From NCBI RefSeq assembly GCF_024125445.1, contig NZ_JAMXWM010000029.1:1-60172 (forward strand): 60,172 nt of DNA, in the 5' to 3' direction. Position numbers and translations under genes: made by a program. This DNA comes from Sporolactobacillus shoreicorticis (GTDB taxonomy: Bacteria; Bacillota; Bacilli; Bacillales; Sporolactobacillaceae). Shown piece by piece: positions 37,000-47,093 of this stretch. The notes below the pieces were generated by a model. It did not search any database. It worked only from the letters and a program-made list of their open reading frames with translations, and was not told where the DNA came from. The first letter of the stretch is position 1. Every line of letters starts with the position of its first letter.

Positions 37000-38361
37000 T
37001 CACTTTTTGCCGGCATCTTTTGTAGATGAATGACTGTCTTTCTGAGATGATGCCTCACCCTTACTCTTTTTCTGATCACCGCTCTCAGATTGGCTGGAAT
37101 CCTGATCGCCGTTGCTGCTTTGCACACTATCCTCCTGAGTGCTGTTCGAATCTCCATCTGTATTCGTTGACGGCGCACTGCTACCATCAGAGGTATTTGC
37201 CGGTTGTGTTTTTTGCAGCTGACCGCTGTATTTCTTCAATTCCGAATCGATGCTTTGCAGCCGCTCCTGTTTCTGCTTGCCATTCATTGACAAGTCTTGC
37301 TGGATAGCCGCTTTTTCTTTAATAAGTGCATAAGCGATCAGCGTGCCATCATTAAGTGATCTTGCCGTATCTAACGCACCGGACGCTTGGCCCCGCCCTA
37401 TTTGAATCCAGTATTGATAATCGAGCGCATTGCTTTGCAGGGTCAGATCCTTGAGAATGTTCGTACGCTGCTCGTCCGTCAGCGCCTCATTTTTCACATA
37501 GGAAACGGCCAGCTCATAGCAAACAACCTTTGGCATTTTCCCATAAGCAACCGAACTCAGTGTCGTCGCCACATCACTGTACTGATTTTCCAGAAAGAAT
37601 TCATGACTCTGCTGAAACAGATTTTCCCGAGGCATCTGAATGATAAAGGCATAAATCGTAAGAATAATAAGAGGAATCAGGACCACGATGCTGCCGAACA
37701 TGATGCCGTTTCGTACTCTGTTTTGATTTTTTGGAAGACGCACGCTCTGTTTCTCTGTTGCAATCTCCTTTTTGCGTTCCTTCTCCATAAGGGTTGAAAG
37801 CGAGTGGAAATCGGTACAGCGAAATAAATCTTTGACTAGCCGATTGGTTTTCACTGCGAAATCGAATTTGACATATGTATCAAAGCTGTTTGACGGATCA
37901 AATAAAACAGCAAGAACTGCCTTGACCTGCTGCAGCGCATCTCCATCTTCATAACTGATTGGCGGCAGACTGTCCTTCACCCCATAATGAAGCATTGCAG
38001 GCTGAAAACCCGAGGTGAAAAAAAGATTCTCCGGAAAACATACAGGAATTAAACGTGAGGGTCTGCGCGTTTCAAAAAAATGAATAAGATTGCTGGCAAA
38101 AATTAATTTTTCTGCCATGACTTCTGAAGACAACTCTGAAAAGTTTCTTAATCCGCTCAGATCGCCTGACCGGATCACAATTTCATCCTCAGTTGTCTCT
38201 ACAGTTCTGCTGATCCCATCATGAATGCTTTGTAAAACACCTAACTCATCCCCATGCCGCAACGGAATTTTTGCCCGTTGAAAGGTGAGAATGTACTGGC
38301 CATCACGGAATTCTGTGTCGGCCTCAAATTTGGATTGAAAAAAACTGTTTGATCGTGCCAT
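37000..38361 (-). CDS. essB: EssB/YukC, T7SS pseudokinase-like membrane protein
   Basis: About 453 aa. The N-terminal cytoplasmic domain (1-215) has a pseudokinase-like fold, a single helix lies at about 219-242 (SIVVLIPLIILTIYAFII), and an extracellular helical domain follows. The last 70 residues are a low-complexity Ser/Asp/Gln tail (TQEDSVQSSNGDQDSSQSES). The ATG at 38361 has GAAGGAG upstream; an ATG five codons earlier is less well placed. EssB dimers nucleate the T7SSb complex. Confidence 0.92.
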   Translation of the reverse strand: MARSNSFFQSKFEADTEFRDGQYILTFQRAKIPLRHGDELGVLQSIHDGISRTVETTEDEIVIRSGDLSGLRNFSELSSEVMAEKLIFASNLIHFFETRRPSRLIPVCFPENLFFTSGFQPAMLHYGVKDSLPPISYEDGDALQQVKAVLAVLFDPSNSFDTYVKFDFAVKTNRLVKDLFRCTDFHSLSTLMEKERKKEIATEKQSVRLPKNQNRVRNGIMFGSIVVLIPLIILTIYAFIIQMPRENLFQQSHEFFLENQYSDVATTLSSVAYGKMPKVVCYELAVSYVKNEALTDEQRTNILKDLTLQSNALDYQYWIQIGRGQASGALDTARSLNDGTLIAYALIKEKAAIQQDLSMNGKQKQERLQSIDSELKKYSGQLQKTQPANTSDGSSAPSTNTDGDSNSTQEDSVQSSNGDQDSSQSESGDQKKSKGEASSQKDSHSSTKDAGKK

Positions 38362-38372
38362 ATTTTTCTCCT

Positions 38373-38612
38373 TCACAATACAATCAGTTTGTCGCCATCG
38401 GAGATTTTCTTCTCACCAAGCACATCAAAACCGCGGATCGTTTGCCGTTTATTGGCAACTCTTATCCAGCATCCGTCTCTCGGCGGCGTTTGAATACCGG
38501 CAATCGTCCATACGGTCCGAATAAGCTGCTTCACCGGTTGGCGGTCTGAAATCCTCAGATCAAGCGACTCTCGCTTATAGTGCATTAGATCTACTGTTAC
38601 ATTGATGTACAT
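38373..38612 (-). CDS. yukD: YukD, ubiquitin-like T7SS protein
   Basis: A 79-aa ubiquitin-fold protein without the C-terminal di-glycine, starting MYINVTVDLMHYKRESLDLR. YukD is a conserved small cytosolic T7SSb component that binds the EssC machinery. It lies between yukE and essB, 12 bases before essB, as in B. subtilis. Confidence 0.88.
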   Translation of the reverse strand: MYINVTVDLMHYKRESLDLRISDRQPVKQLIRTVWTIAGIQTPPRDGCWIRVANKRQTIRGFDVLGEKKISDGDKLIVL

Positions 38613-38626
38613 TTGATTTCACCACG

Positions 38627-38695
38627 TTTATTAGTAAACTTGGCTTCGCCAAACCTTGGGCGAAGGCGAACCGCCATCGCGACGGTCTTAGATAC
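38627..38695 (+). repeat. Dispersed intergenic repeat, copy 2
   Basis: TTTATTAGTAAACTTGGCTTCGCC..CCTTGGGCGAAGGCGAA followed by CGCGACGGTCTTAG. Shares TTTATTAG.AAACTTGGCTTC and GGCGAA..GTCTTAG with 23945-24000, and AACTTGGCTTCG plus CGCGACGGTCT with 55294-55334. It sits between yukE and yukD. Confidence 0.55.
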
Positions 38696-38703
38696 TTATC
38701 GTA

Positions 38704-38737
38704 TAAAAAGCCGAAACTCAGTTACGAGCTCCGGCAT
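38704..38737 (-). terminator. Internal terminator between yukE and yukD
   Basis: Minus strand GCCGGAGCTC pairs with GAGTTTCGGC (two G-U pairs) around GTAACT and is followed by TTTTTAT. It starts ten bases after the yukE stop. It should keep yukE message in excess, with read-through to the rest of the operon. Confidence 0.75.
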
Positions 38738-38745
38738 GATTTGAC

Positions 38746-39039
38746 TTACGAATTGATTTGTCCGGCTATTTGCTGATCGGTATCCTCAAGAATTGTTGCG
38801 CTCTTCGCTAATTGATGATTCACGTCCTCCAACAGCTGCTGCATCTGCTGAAAGGACGGGCGAAGTCGTTCATATTGATCCCTAAAGGCCCGGCTTGACG
38901 CGCCTTCCCAAACCTGAGCAAGCTGATTAATCATTCCATCCAGTCTCCCGATGAGTTCACCGGTATTGGATGATTCTTGTCCGTATTTTGCTGCATAACT
39001 GCACAATTCTTCCGGTGTCAATCTGATTTGTCCAGCCAT
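38746..39039 (-). CDS. yukE: WXG100 protein YukE/EsxA
   Basis: A 97-aa helical hairpin with the W-x-G turn in AQVWEGASSRAF (about residues 41-52), starting MAGQIRLTPEELCSYAAKYG. It is the first gene and main secreted WXG100 substrate of the system, usually exported as a dimer. I chose the ATG at 39039 because GGAGG lies seven to eight bases upstream; a longer frame from 39078 lacks this. Confidence 0.93.
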   Translation of the reverse strand: MAGQIRLTPEELCSYAAKYGQESSNTGELIGRLDGMINQLAQVWEGASSRAFRDQYERLRPSFQQMQQLLEDVNHQLAKSATILEDTDQQIAGQINS

Positions 39040-39113
39040 TAAAATGACCTCCTCATTTTTTGCATACCCTACATGCATATGCCGGAATATTCACAAGGCA
39101 TGGCTGCTTCGAC

Positions 39114-39141
39114 ATCATAGACAGGAAGATCTCTATGTCAA
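39114..39141 (-). promoter_or_regulatory. Promoter of the yuk operon
   Basis: On the minus strand TTGACA (39136-39141) and TATGAT (39114-39119) with a 16-base spacer, about 75 bases before the yukE start. Confidence 0.7.
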
Positions 39142-39158
39142 GTACGAGAAACATAGAG
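39131..39158 (-). promoter_or_regulatory. Inverted repeat over the yuk -35 region
   Basis: CTCTATGT-N12-ACATAGAG has perfect 8-base arms with centres 20 bases apart (two helical turns) and covers the -35. It looks like an operator for a dimeric regulator. B. subtilis yuk is DegU-dependent, but I cannot say which protein binds here. Confidence 0.5.
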
Positions 39159-40288
39159 AGAATTCACTATGCCGAAGCTCTGCATTTATGTGATCCGCCA
39201 AAAGCGGGTTCTCCGCTCTATTTAATTAAAAATGACTATATTGGCTACTAAGAAAAAATGTTGAATCATCTGAAGTTGAAGTTGCTTTTCGGAGTAATTA
39301 GCCGCAGTTATTTTGTTACAAAAAATACAAATTCATTTCTTGAATCTATTATACAAAAAGGAATAAATTATGAACACGGACCATCTTCCTGAATAATTCT
39401 TAATTATTTTGCATTTCAAAGATTTATCGACAACTTATGATAAAATCTACCGGGTCTTTATTACTATCAGTTTTTATGATCGTTCTGACACTGTCTGATC
39501 GAAGCAAGTCTAGCATACTGGCAATTTGATAACTGATTAATATGTGCTATCAAGTATTTCTATCAAAATAGAACATGATTTTTGTTAATTTCTCATAGAT
39601 AATGTTCAATCCACTGCTTCCATTCCTCTTTAGAATTTACACAAATGGAGCACAGACAGTTTTTACTCATTTTCGTAAAAAAGAGATTTAATGGCGTTCG
39701 TTCATGAACCACGTATTGGAGTGAAAATGAAACGGTATATATAGGTATATCAAAAATATTGCAAATTTTTTGTTGACCTAACCATCCTCCAGTGTTAAGA
39801 TAACAACAATTTAAGCAAGATGTGCATTAATTGAGAAAATACGAAAGAGACTGCCATCGAATGTTCCGTGCCGTTTTCATAGTTGAGGAACAGAAACTGC
39901 GTTTAAATTATTATTTTCTTTTCTTAATTGCTTCGTTGTATTCTGTTTGCAGAATTTTACAAGTGGAATTTTGAGCTTTCCCGATGAGGCGACACAGAAA
40001 TCATACATAGTGCAAAGAGGTGATCGGCAATCCTGAGCAGGAGACTAGGCATGTTGTCTTTTGTTTATTCCTGATGCCTGATAGCAAAGACTCTTTCGCG
40101 TAGCATTCCAATCTGAAACCCAAGACAATGTGCTGTGAAATTTTTTTAATGTGGATGGCAGCGTTAATAACAAAATTATTTTTTTTGGATTCAATTCATT
40201 GTTTTCCTATATGTTTAATTAATTATAAATTCATTGTACAAAGGACCTAAAACATGACAGTTTTTTCTAATTTCGGGGGGTTCCACCT
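39159..40288. other. AT-rich gene-poor gap between the T7SS and sulfate operons
   Basis: About 1.1 kb without a gene that I can support. It contains a 77-codon stop-free fragment on the minus strand (39593-39826), short imperfect hairpins near 40040-40100 (AGGCAT/ATGCCT) and the leader of the sulfate operon. No SAM-I, T-box or other riboswitch core was found. Confidence 0.5.
39593..39826 (-). pseudogene. Open fragment without start, possible gene remnant
   Basis: A stop-to-stop frame of 77 codons with coding-like composition, including NCCYLNTGGWLGQQKICNIF and KEEWKQWIEHYL. It is Cys-rich, has only one late ATG and no ribosome binding site. I recognise no family. It may be the tail of a decayed gene or chance. 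Confidence 0.25.
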
Positions 40289-41347
40289 ATGAAAATCAAG
40301 AAACGCAGTTGGTGCTTTATTACATTGGTTGTGATGGTATCACTGATTCTGACGGCATGCGGCTCAAGCAAAACATCAAGTGCCGGTTCATCGACAAAAA
40401 AGGACATTAGGCTATTGAATGTGTCTTATGACCCGACAAGAGAGCTCTATAAAAGTTATAACCAGCTTTTTGCAAGTTATTGGAAAAAGAAAACCGGGCA
40501 GAACGTGACCATTCAGCAGTCCCATGGCGGATCGGGTGCTCAGGCACGGGCGGTTATTGATGGTCTGAACGCTGATGTGGTGACTCTGGCACTGGCGGGG
40601 GACGTCAATTCCATTGTGAATGGAACACAGAAGATCGCGCCGAACTGGCAAGACAGACTTCCAGATCACTCCGCTCCTTATACATCGACTATCGTCTTTC
40701 TAGTAAGGAAAGGGAATCCGAAGCATATCAAAGATTGGGATGATCTGACAAAAAAAGGGGTCGGCATCGTCACACCAAATCCAAAAACATCCGGTGGCGC
40801 AAGGTGGAATTTTCTGGCGGCCTGGGCGTATGCGGATAAGAAATACAATGGCGATCAGACAAAGGACAAACAATTCTTGAAAGCTCTGTACAAAAATGTC
40901 AAAGTACTTGATTCCGGTGCACGCGGTGCAACAACTTCCTTCACAACTCGTGGTGTCGGTGATGTACTGATCGCCTGGGAAAACGAAGCACTCCTCAGTC
41001 TGAATGCTGCCGGTGGAAAAGACAAATATGACATCGTTAATCCTTCAATCAGTATTCTGACCGAACCAACCGTTTCCGTTGTCGATAAAAACGCTCAGAA
41101 AAATGGAACGAAAAAAGCAGCGACAGCTTACCTTAAGTACCTGTATACGAAGTCCGCACAAAAAATTATTGCAAAAAATTACTACCGGCCGCGCAATCAA
41201 AGCGTTCTGAAAAACTATCGCAATCTATATCCGAATATTCCATTGGTAAAAATTGATGACCCACTGTTTGGAGGCTGGAATAAAGCACAAAAAAAGTTCT
41301 TTGATGATGGTGGTATCTTCGATCAAATCTATACTGAAAAACAGTAA
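40289..41347 (+). CDS. sbp: Sulfate-binding lipoprotein
   Basis: A 352-aa solute-binding protein of the Sbp/CysP family. The signal ends in the lipobox LTACG (Cys at about 24). The mature part has [17 protein letters not shown] and [17 protein letters not shown], the classical sulfate/thiosulfate ligand loops. It delivers sulfate to CysTWA. The ATG is preceded by GGGGGG. First gene of a seven-gene operon. Confidence 0.93.
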   Translation: MKIKKRSWCFITLVVMVSLILTACGSSKTSSAGSSTKKDIRLLNVSYDPTRELYKSYNQLFASYWKKKTGQNVTIQQSHGGSGAQARAVIDGLNADVVTLALAGDVNSIVNGTQKIAPNWQDRLPDHSAPYTSTIVFLVRKGNPKHIKDWDDLTKKGVGIVTPNPKTSGGARWNFLAAWAYADKKYNGDQTKDKQFLKALYKNVKVLDSGARGATTSFTTRGVGDVLIAWENEALLSLNAAGGKDKYDIVNPSISILTEPTVSVVDKNAQKNGTKKAATAYLKYLYTKSAQKIIAKNYYRPRNQSVLKNYRNLYPNIPLVKIDDPLFGGWNKAQKKFFDDGGIFDQIYTEKQ

Positions 41348-41388
41348 TGTAAAACGACTGATCATGGGAATCGGAAGGAGCGCAGGCT

Positions 41389-42234
41389 ATGCCTCAACTT
41401 CAATTGAAAAAGAAAACTAAAAAGAAAAAAAAACAGATTATCCCGGGGTTCGGGCTGTCGCTGGGCTTTTCCCTGTCTTATCTCTCTTTGTTGGTGCTCA
41501 TTCCTTTATCTACGATCTTTATTTACACATCGCAGTTAGGCTGGGGCGGATTTTTCCATCAAATCAGTCAGCCCATTGTCATTGCTGCCTATCGGCTGAG
41601 TTTTACAACTGCTTTGATTGCGTCGCTAATCAATCTTGTTTTTGGTGTCCTGACAGCCTGGGTGTTGGTTCGTTACTCATTTCCGGGACGCAAACTGATC
41701 GACGGCCTTTTAGATCTGCCCTTTGCCTTGCCAACATCTGTAGCGGGCATAACTTTGGCGACACTTTACTCAACAAACGGATGGGTCGGCAGGTTACTGC
41801 CTTTTAAAGTGTCTTACACACAGATTGGAATCATTGTCGCTCTGGTTCTGATTGGAATGCCTTTTGTCGTGCGCATTGTCGAACCTGTCCTTCAGAACAT
41901 GGACAAGGAGAACGAAGAAGCTTCGGCCATCTTAGGTGCGAACCGGTTTCAAACATTGGTCCACGTTGTTTTTCCCAAGATTCGTCCTGCTGCCTTTTCC
42001 GGATTCGCACTTGCATTTTCCCGGGCACTTGGAGAATACGGATCAGTTGTTTTTATTGCCGGAAATATGCCTTTCAAAACAGAGATCGCCCCTCTTGTAA
42101 TCATGCAGAAACTGGAAGGATTTGATTATGATGGAGCAACATCTGTGGCATTGGTCTTGTTGGTCGCTTCTTTTCTCATCTTGTTTCTGATTAATTTTTC
42201 ACAATGGCTGGTCAAGCGAAGATATGTAAATTGA
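41389..42234 (+). CDS. cysT: Sulfate ABC transporter permease CysT
   Basis: A 281-aa permease with six helices and the EAA loop EEASAILGANRFQTLVHVVF near residues 180-199. Pairs with CysW to form the channel. GGAGCG upstream of the ATG. Followed 17 bases later by cysW. Confidence 0.92.
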   Translation: MPQLQLKKKTKKKKKQIIPGFGLSLGFSLSYLSLLVLIPLSTIFIYTSQLGWGGFFHQISQPIVIAAYRLSFTTALIASLINLVFGVLTAWVLVRYSFPGRKLIDGLLDLPFALPTSVAGITLATLYSTNGWVGRLLPFKVSYTQIGIIVALVLIGMPFVVRIVEPVLQNMDKENEEASAILGANRFQTLVHVVFPKIRPAAFSGFALAFSRALGEYGSVVFIAGNMPFKTEIAPLVIMQKLEGFDYDGATSVALVLLVASFLILFLINFSQWLVKRRYVN

Positions 42235-42250
42235 AAGGGGGAAAACCGGC

Positions 42251-43129
42251 ATGGCAGAACTGTCTTTATCTCGCGAGTCAGGAAGCTCTGTGCGGGCTAG
42301 GACAAATGATGAAACCACATTGACAGAACCGAAATGGATCAGGATACTGCTGACTTTGATCACTGTCGCTTTCATTTCTCTTTTCCTGATCCTTCCGCTC
42401 ATCTATATTTTCTCGGCGGCATTGGCGGACGGCATTGGCATTTACTGGTCTTCGATCACTAATCCTGACGCACTCTCATCCATTTATCTGACGCTTACCG
42501 TGCTGCTCATTGTCGTACCAATTAACACCGTATCTGGGATTATGCTAGCCTAGACAACGACAAAATACCGATTTAAAGGCAAAAGTCTGCTCATAACATT
42601 GGCCGATCTGCCCTTCTCTATTTCACCTGTTATCGGCGGCCTGATCTTCGTTTTATTGTTCGGGGATCACGGATTTCTAGGAAAATGGCTGATCGGACAC
42701 AATATTCAGCTGGTATTCAATACAGCAGGTATTGTGATCGCCACACTGTTCGTCACCTATCCTTTTGTGGCGCGTGAATTGATTCCGTTAATGGAAACCC
42801 AGGGCAGCCATGAAGAAGAAGCGTCGCTTATTTTAGGGGCGAGTACACTTCGCACCTTCTTTAAAATTACATTACCGAATATAAAATGGGGACTGCTTTA
42901 TGGAGTAATTCTCTGCAGCGCCCGATCAATCGGTGATTTTGGCGCCGTTTCTGTCGTGTCCGGGCACATCGTCGGGCAGACAAATACGATGCCCCTTCAG
43001 GTTGAAGCTTTTTACAATGGCTATCAGATGGAAGCCGCATTCGCGCTGTCATCACTGATGTCCATTGTTGCAATTATCTCACTGGTTTTAAAGAACTATT
43101 TTGACTGGAAGAACTCTCGTTCTGTGTAA
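42251..43129 (+). pseudogene. cysW: cysW permease interrupted by an amber codon
   Basis: The frame is open and homologous over the whole 292-codon length of CysW except for TAG at 42551-42553, after VSGIMLA and before [20 protein letters not shown]. Related permeases have Trp at this point (..LAW..), so TGG to TAG by a single G-to-A change explains it. The EAA loop [20 protein letters not shown] lies downstream. Translation from a TTG at 42599 could give a C-terminal 176-aa part, but the first two helices would be missing. As read, sulfate import by this operon should fail unless the codon is suppressed or the base is wrong. Confidence 0.88.
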
Positions 43130-43152
43130 ACCTACGAATAAGGATGATTACT

Positions 43153-44211
43153 ATGAGCATTGAACTAAAGAACATTTCCAAATCATATGGTCCGTATCAA
43201 GTTCTAAAAAATATTAATCTGACAATTCAATCAGGTGAGCTCGTTACGCTATTGGGGCCTTCGGGATCTGGAAAAACTTCACTGCTTCGAATTCTCGCTG
43301 GGCTGGAATTTGCTGATGAAGGTACTCTTTTAATTCATGGCAAGGATTTAACCGATGCACCGATAAAAAAACGAAAAGCGGGATTTGTCTTCCAGCATTA
43401 TGCTCTATTCAATACAATGACCATTCGGGAAAACATTGCCTATGGACTGAGGGTCAGACCCAGAAAATTCCGACCTTCAAAAAAAACAATTCAAGATCGG
43501 GTAAATCAGCTGCTTCATCTCATCAGGCTTGAGCCATACAGTAACCGGTATCCTTCCCAACTATCCGGGGGACAGCGTCAACGTGTCGCTCTTGCACGAG
43601 CGCTTGCCATCGAGCCTCACATCTTATTACTCGATGAACCCTTCGGCGCACTTGACGCAAAGGTTCGGAAGGAACTGCGGCAATGGCTGAGGCAACTCCA
43701 TCAGCAGGTTAAAATGACCAGTTTGCTCGTAACTCACGATCAGGAGGAAGCATTTGAAGTATCCGACCGTGTCGTTATCATCAATAAAGGAAAAGTCGAG
43801 CAGATTGGCACACCTACTGAAGTCTATGAAAATCCGGCAAATGCTTTTGTCTATGATTTTATCGGCAATGTGAATCAGGTACGTGGAAAGATCAACGACG
43901 GACTGTTCGTCAACGGTAACTTCAGAATACCCGTCGACACTCTCGATCGTTCTGATGGGATCGCGTATATCCGGCCGGATCAATTTACAATCAAAGCAGC
44001 CAATAATGGGCCGTCTGATTGTACATTGTCAGCTACGGTCACCCATATCCATCCAGTCGGATCTGTCATTAAGCTTGAATTAGAAAGGCAGGATGAAACT
44101 CAGAGCATCGAGGTAGAAGTGACAAAACGAGAGTTCGATGAACTTTCATTGACCAAAAATCAGCATGTCTTTTTGGAACCCAGACAGGTTAAAGTATTTG
44201 CCGCTGATTAA
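43153..44211 (+). CDS. cysA: Sulfate ABC transporter ATPase
   Basis: About 352 aa. Walker A GPSGSGKTS at about residues 36-44, Q-loop FQHYALF, signature LSGGQRQR and Walker B ILLLDEPFGALD. A C-terminal TOBE-like domain covers about 240-352. The ATG at 43153 has AAGGA eight bases upstream; an ATG three codons earlier is less likely. It energises CysTW. Confidence 0.93.
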   Translation: MSIELKNISKSYGPYQVLKNINLTIQSGELVTLLGPSGSGKTSLLRILAGLEFADEGTLLIHGKDLTDAPIKKRKAGFVFQHYALFNTMTIRENIAYGLRVRPRKFRPSKKTIQDRVNQLLHLIRLEPYSNRYPSQLSGGQRQRVALARALAIEPHILLLDEPFGALDAKVRKELRQWLRQLHQQVKMTSLLVTHDQEEAFEVSDRVVIINKGKVEQIGTPTEVYENPANAFVYDFIGNVNQVRGKINDGLFVNGNFRIPVDTLDRSDGIAYIRPDQFTIKAANNGPSDCTLSATVTHIHPVGSVIKLELERQDETQSIEVEVTKREFDELSLTKNQHVFLEPRQVKVFAAD

Positions 44212-44319
44212 TCAGAAATCCTGTATTTTGAAAAATTCAAACGACCAGAATTTATTATTTTGATCACCTATTGTGTTTGCAGCACCAAAACAAAGAATAC
44301 AGGCGGGAGGCACTACGCA

Positions 44320-45057
44320 TTGACACAGAATCTTCTGAGCTATGATCATTGGTCCGAAAAACTGCTGCCTGAATTTCCGTCCGATCAACCCTACAAGGAA
44401 ACTGCACAGGTACTGCAGTGGACCTTTGAGACATTCGGCGGTCGGGTTGCCTATTCTTGCAGCTTCGGTGTTGAAGGAATCGTTCTGATTGATCTGATTA
44501 GTAAAATTAAGCGTAACGCAACAATCATTTTTTTGGACACGAATTTTCATTTCAACGAAACGTATGAACTCGTCGATCGCATTGAGGAACGTTACCCGCA
44601 ACTGAATATTATTCGACAGAAACCGGATCTGACACCTGAAGAACAGGCCGCGAAATATGGGGAGGACTTATGGACACGCCGTCCTGATCTTTGCTGCCAG
44701 TTTAGAAAAGTAGATCCTCTGGCAGAGCGATTGAAGGATTATGATGCTTGGATTTCCGGTCTGCGGCATGAGCAGTCACCGACAAGAAGAAACGTCCGGT
44801 TTATTAATAAGGACGAAAAGTTCAATTCAATCAAGATTTGTCCGTTGATCCACTGGACATGGCAAGATGTTTGGGACTATGTCAGAATTCATCAATTACC
44901 CTACAACCCACTTCACGATCAGAATTATCCAAGCATTGGCTGTGCCTGCTGCACCTCCCCGATCAGACCCGGTGAAGATCAGCGTGCAGGACGATGGAGC
45001 GCGTTCGATAAAACGGAGTGCGGTCTCCATCTGAAAAACAGGATTAATGATGCCTGA
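44320..45057 (+). CDS. cysH: Phosphoadenylyl/adenylyl-sulfate reductase
   Basis: About 245 aa. PP-loop-type [15 protein letters not shown] near residue 45 binds the nucleotide. The Cys pairs LCCQFRK and GCACCTSP are present, as in [4Fe-4S] APS/PAPS reductases, and the catalytic ECGLH is near the C-terminus. It reduces APS or PAPS to sulfite with thioredoxin. I chose the TTG at 44320 (GGAGG upstream) because the protein then starts like B. subtilis CysH; an earlier ATG at 44260 would add 20 atypical residues. Confidence 0.92.
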   Translation: MTQNLLSYDHWSEKLLPEFPSDQPYKETAQVLQWTFETFGGRVAYSCSFGVEGIVLIDLISKIKRNATIIFLDTNFHFNETYELVDRIEERYPQLNIIRQKPDLTPEEQAAKYGEDLWTRRPDLCCQFRKVDPLAERLKDYDAWISGLRHEQSPTRRNVRFINKDEKFNSIKICPLIHWTWQDVWDYVRIHQLPYNPLHDQNYPSIGCACCTSPIRPGEDQRAGRWSAFDKTECGLHLKNRINDA

Positions 45058-45086
45058 CTCATATCTACTTAAAGGAGGAAATTAAT

Positions 45087-46250
45087 ATGGCTGGTTTACC
45101 TCATGGCGGAATACTGATTAACCGCCAGGACTTTGATAAAGATGTTGGTGACATTCCGTGCTCGATTCCCATCGACCGTGTTTCATTAAGCGATCTAGAG
45201 TTAATCGCTAATGGTACCTATAGTCCACTAACCGGTTTTATTGATGAAGAAAATTATCATTCTGTTGTTGAACATATGCGTCTTGCAAACGGACTCGCTT
45301 GGACAATTCCAATCACACTTCCGGTGAAGGAAGCCGTCGCCAACCGTGTATCTGCGGGCGACCTCGTGAAATTAGCCTACCACGGCACAGTCTTTGGCAC
45401 ACTGAAGATAACCGGCAAGTTCCGTCCTAATAAAAAATGGGAGGCGGAACACGTCTATTTGACAACTGATTTGGAGCACCCAGGTGTTAAAAGACTTTTT
45501 GACCGTGGCGATATCTACTTGTCCGGTCCGGTGGAATTGATCCGGCGTTCGGAGCGACCGGAAGAATATTCCGGTGATTTTCTTGATCCCGCGCAGACGA
45601 GACAGCTATTCGATCAAAAGGAATGGCGGACCATTGTCGGTTTCCAGACACGGAACCCGATCCACCGTGCTCATGAATACATTCAGAAAACAGCCCTTGA
45701 AACGACCGACGGACTTTTTATCAATCCACTTGTAGGTGAAACAAAGAAGGACGATATTCCGGGAGACATTCGAATGCGCAGTTATCATGTGCTCATTGAC
45801 AATTACTATGTCAAAGATAGGACGGCATTTGCCGTCTTCCCTGCCGCCATGCGCTACGCTGGGCCAAGAGAAGCTGTATTTCACGCGATTTGCCGGAAAA
45901 ATTTTGGCTGCACGCATTTTATCGTCGGACGCGATCACGCCGGCGTCAAAAATTACTATGGAACCTATGATGCGCAGAAAATTTTTTCGACGTTTACGCG
46001 TGATGAGCTGGATATTCAGATTCTGTTTTTTGAGAACAGCTATTATTGTCAAAGGTGCGGCGGAATGGCTTCCAATAAGACTTGCCCGCATTCCGCATCC
46101 TTTCATGTCGCTTTATCCGGCACAAAAGTTCGTGAAATGTTGCGAACCGGGGTTCGCCCACCTGAAACCTTCAGCAGACCTGAGGTCGTCAATACATTGA
46201 TTGAAGGATTGAGTGAAAAGAAGAGAAATTCCGAAACGATTCAGCATTAG
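45087..46250 (+). CDS. sat: Sulfate adenylyltransferase
   Basis: A 387-aa ATP sulfurylase that makes APS from sulfate and ATP. The active-site segment [12 protein letters not shown] is near residue 195, [12 protein letters not shown] near 285, and a Cys-rich site [15 protein letters not shown] near 322 typical of the bacterial Sat type. Strong AAAGGAGG before the ATG. Located between cysH and cysC. Confidence 0.95.
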   Translation: MAGLPHGGILINRQDFDKDVGDIPCSIPIDRVSLSDLELIANGTYSPLTGFIDEENYHSVVEHMRLANGLAWTIPITLPVKEAVANRVSAGDLVKLAYHGTVFGTLKITGKFRPNKKWEAEHVYLTTDLEHPGVKRLFDRGDIYLSGPVELIRRSERPEEYSGDFLDPAQTRQLFDQKEWRTIVGFQTRNPIHRAHEYIQKTALETTDGLFINPLVGETKKDDIPGDIRMRSYHVLIDNYYVKDRTAFAVFPAAMRYAGPREAVFHAICRKNFGCTHFIVGRDHAGVKNYYGTYDAQKIFSTFTRDELDIQILFFENSYYCQRCGGMASNKTCPHSASFHVALSGTKVREMLRTGVRPPETFSRPEVVNTLIEGLSEKKRNSETIQH

Positions 46251-46262
46251 GAGGCAACGAAC

Positions 46263-46865
46263 ATGATAGAAAAAACAAATGTTGTCTGGCATCAGACAAC
46301 AATTACAAAGCAAGATAGGGAAAAACAGAGCGGTCAAAAAGGTGTGGTCATTTGGTTCACCGGGCTTTCCGGCTCTGGAAAATCAACACTGGCCAATCGA
46401 TTGGAGGCTGCCCTTTTTGCCGGCGGTCATCGAACTTATCTGCTTGACGGTGACAATATACGCAGCGGGCTGAATCGTGATCTAGGATTCTCAGATATTG
46501 ATCGTCGGGAGAACATTCGCCGTATCAGTGAGGTGGCAAAATTGTTTGTCGACAGCAATACCATTGTACTGACCGCTTTCATCTCTCCTTTTCGGGAAGA
46601 TCGCATCGCAGCCAGGCAAAAGGTTGAGGCCGGAGAGTTTATTGAAGTCTATGTCAAATGCGATCTAAGTATTTGTGAATCTCGAGATCCAAAAGGACTA
46701 TATAAAAAAGCTCGTTCAGGGGTCATTCCGTCATTCACCGGTATTGATTCCCCTTATGAGGCTCCGAATGCTCCGGAACTGATTGTTAACACCGAAAACC
46801 AAGATCCGGAGGCAAGTACCGAACAAATCATCCGCTTTCTTAAGGAAAAAAAGATTATTCATTGA
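46263..46865 (+). CDS. cysC: Adenylylsulfate kinase
   Basis: A 200-aa APS kinase. P-loop GLSGSGKST near residues 37-45; [16 protein letters not shown] follows, the APS-binding signature. It converts APS to PAPS, so together with Sat it supplies CysH. AGGAGG before the ATG, 12 bases after sat. No clear terminator follows, and the 46866-47093 gap shows nothing else. Confidence 0.94.
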   Translation: MIEKTNVVWHQTTITKQDREKQSGQKGVVIWFTGLSGSGKSTLANRLEAALFAGGHRTYLLDGDNIRSGLNRDLGFSDIDRRENIRRISEVAKLFVDSNTIVLTAFISPFREDRIAARQKVEAGEFIEVYVKCDLSICESRDPKGLYKKARSGVIPSFTGIDSPYEAPNAPELIVNTENQDPEASTEQIIRFLKEKKIIH

Positions 46866-47093
46866 CAGTGGTCCGGGTTGTGGCTCGATTTTCTGGTGCA
46901 CACATCTTTTGTGAAGACCGTCTCACTCAAGAAACAGAAGCGATTCCAAAAAGAAAATCAACTTGTACCGTGACTGCTCGCTTGAGCCATATCTTATTCC
47001 CAACATAAGGCAATAGAAAAAACGATAATTTTGTTTCTTTTGCGCTTCAATCTATCGACATTTTACGGATCATTGCCTTTTCGATGCTTACTC

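Noticed and set aside
24093-39039. T7SS locus as an integrated mobile element
   Set aside because: No integrase, att repeats, tRNA boundary or transposase was seen; core gene order is that of related Bacillales.
40000-40280. Possible riboswitch in the sulfate operon leader
   Set aside because: No SAM-I or other conserved core was found; only weak short stems are present.
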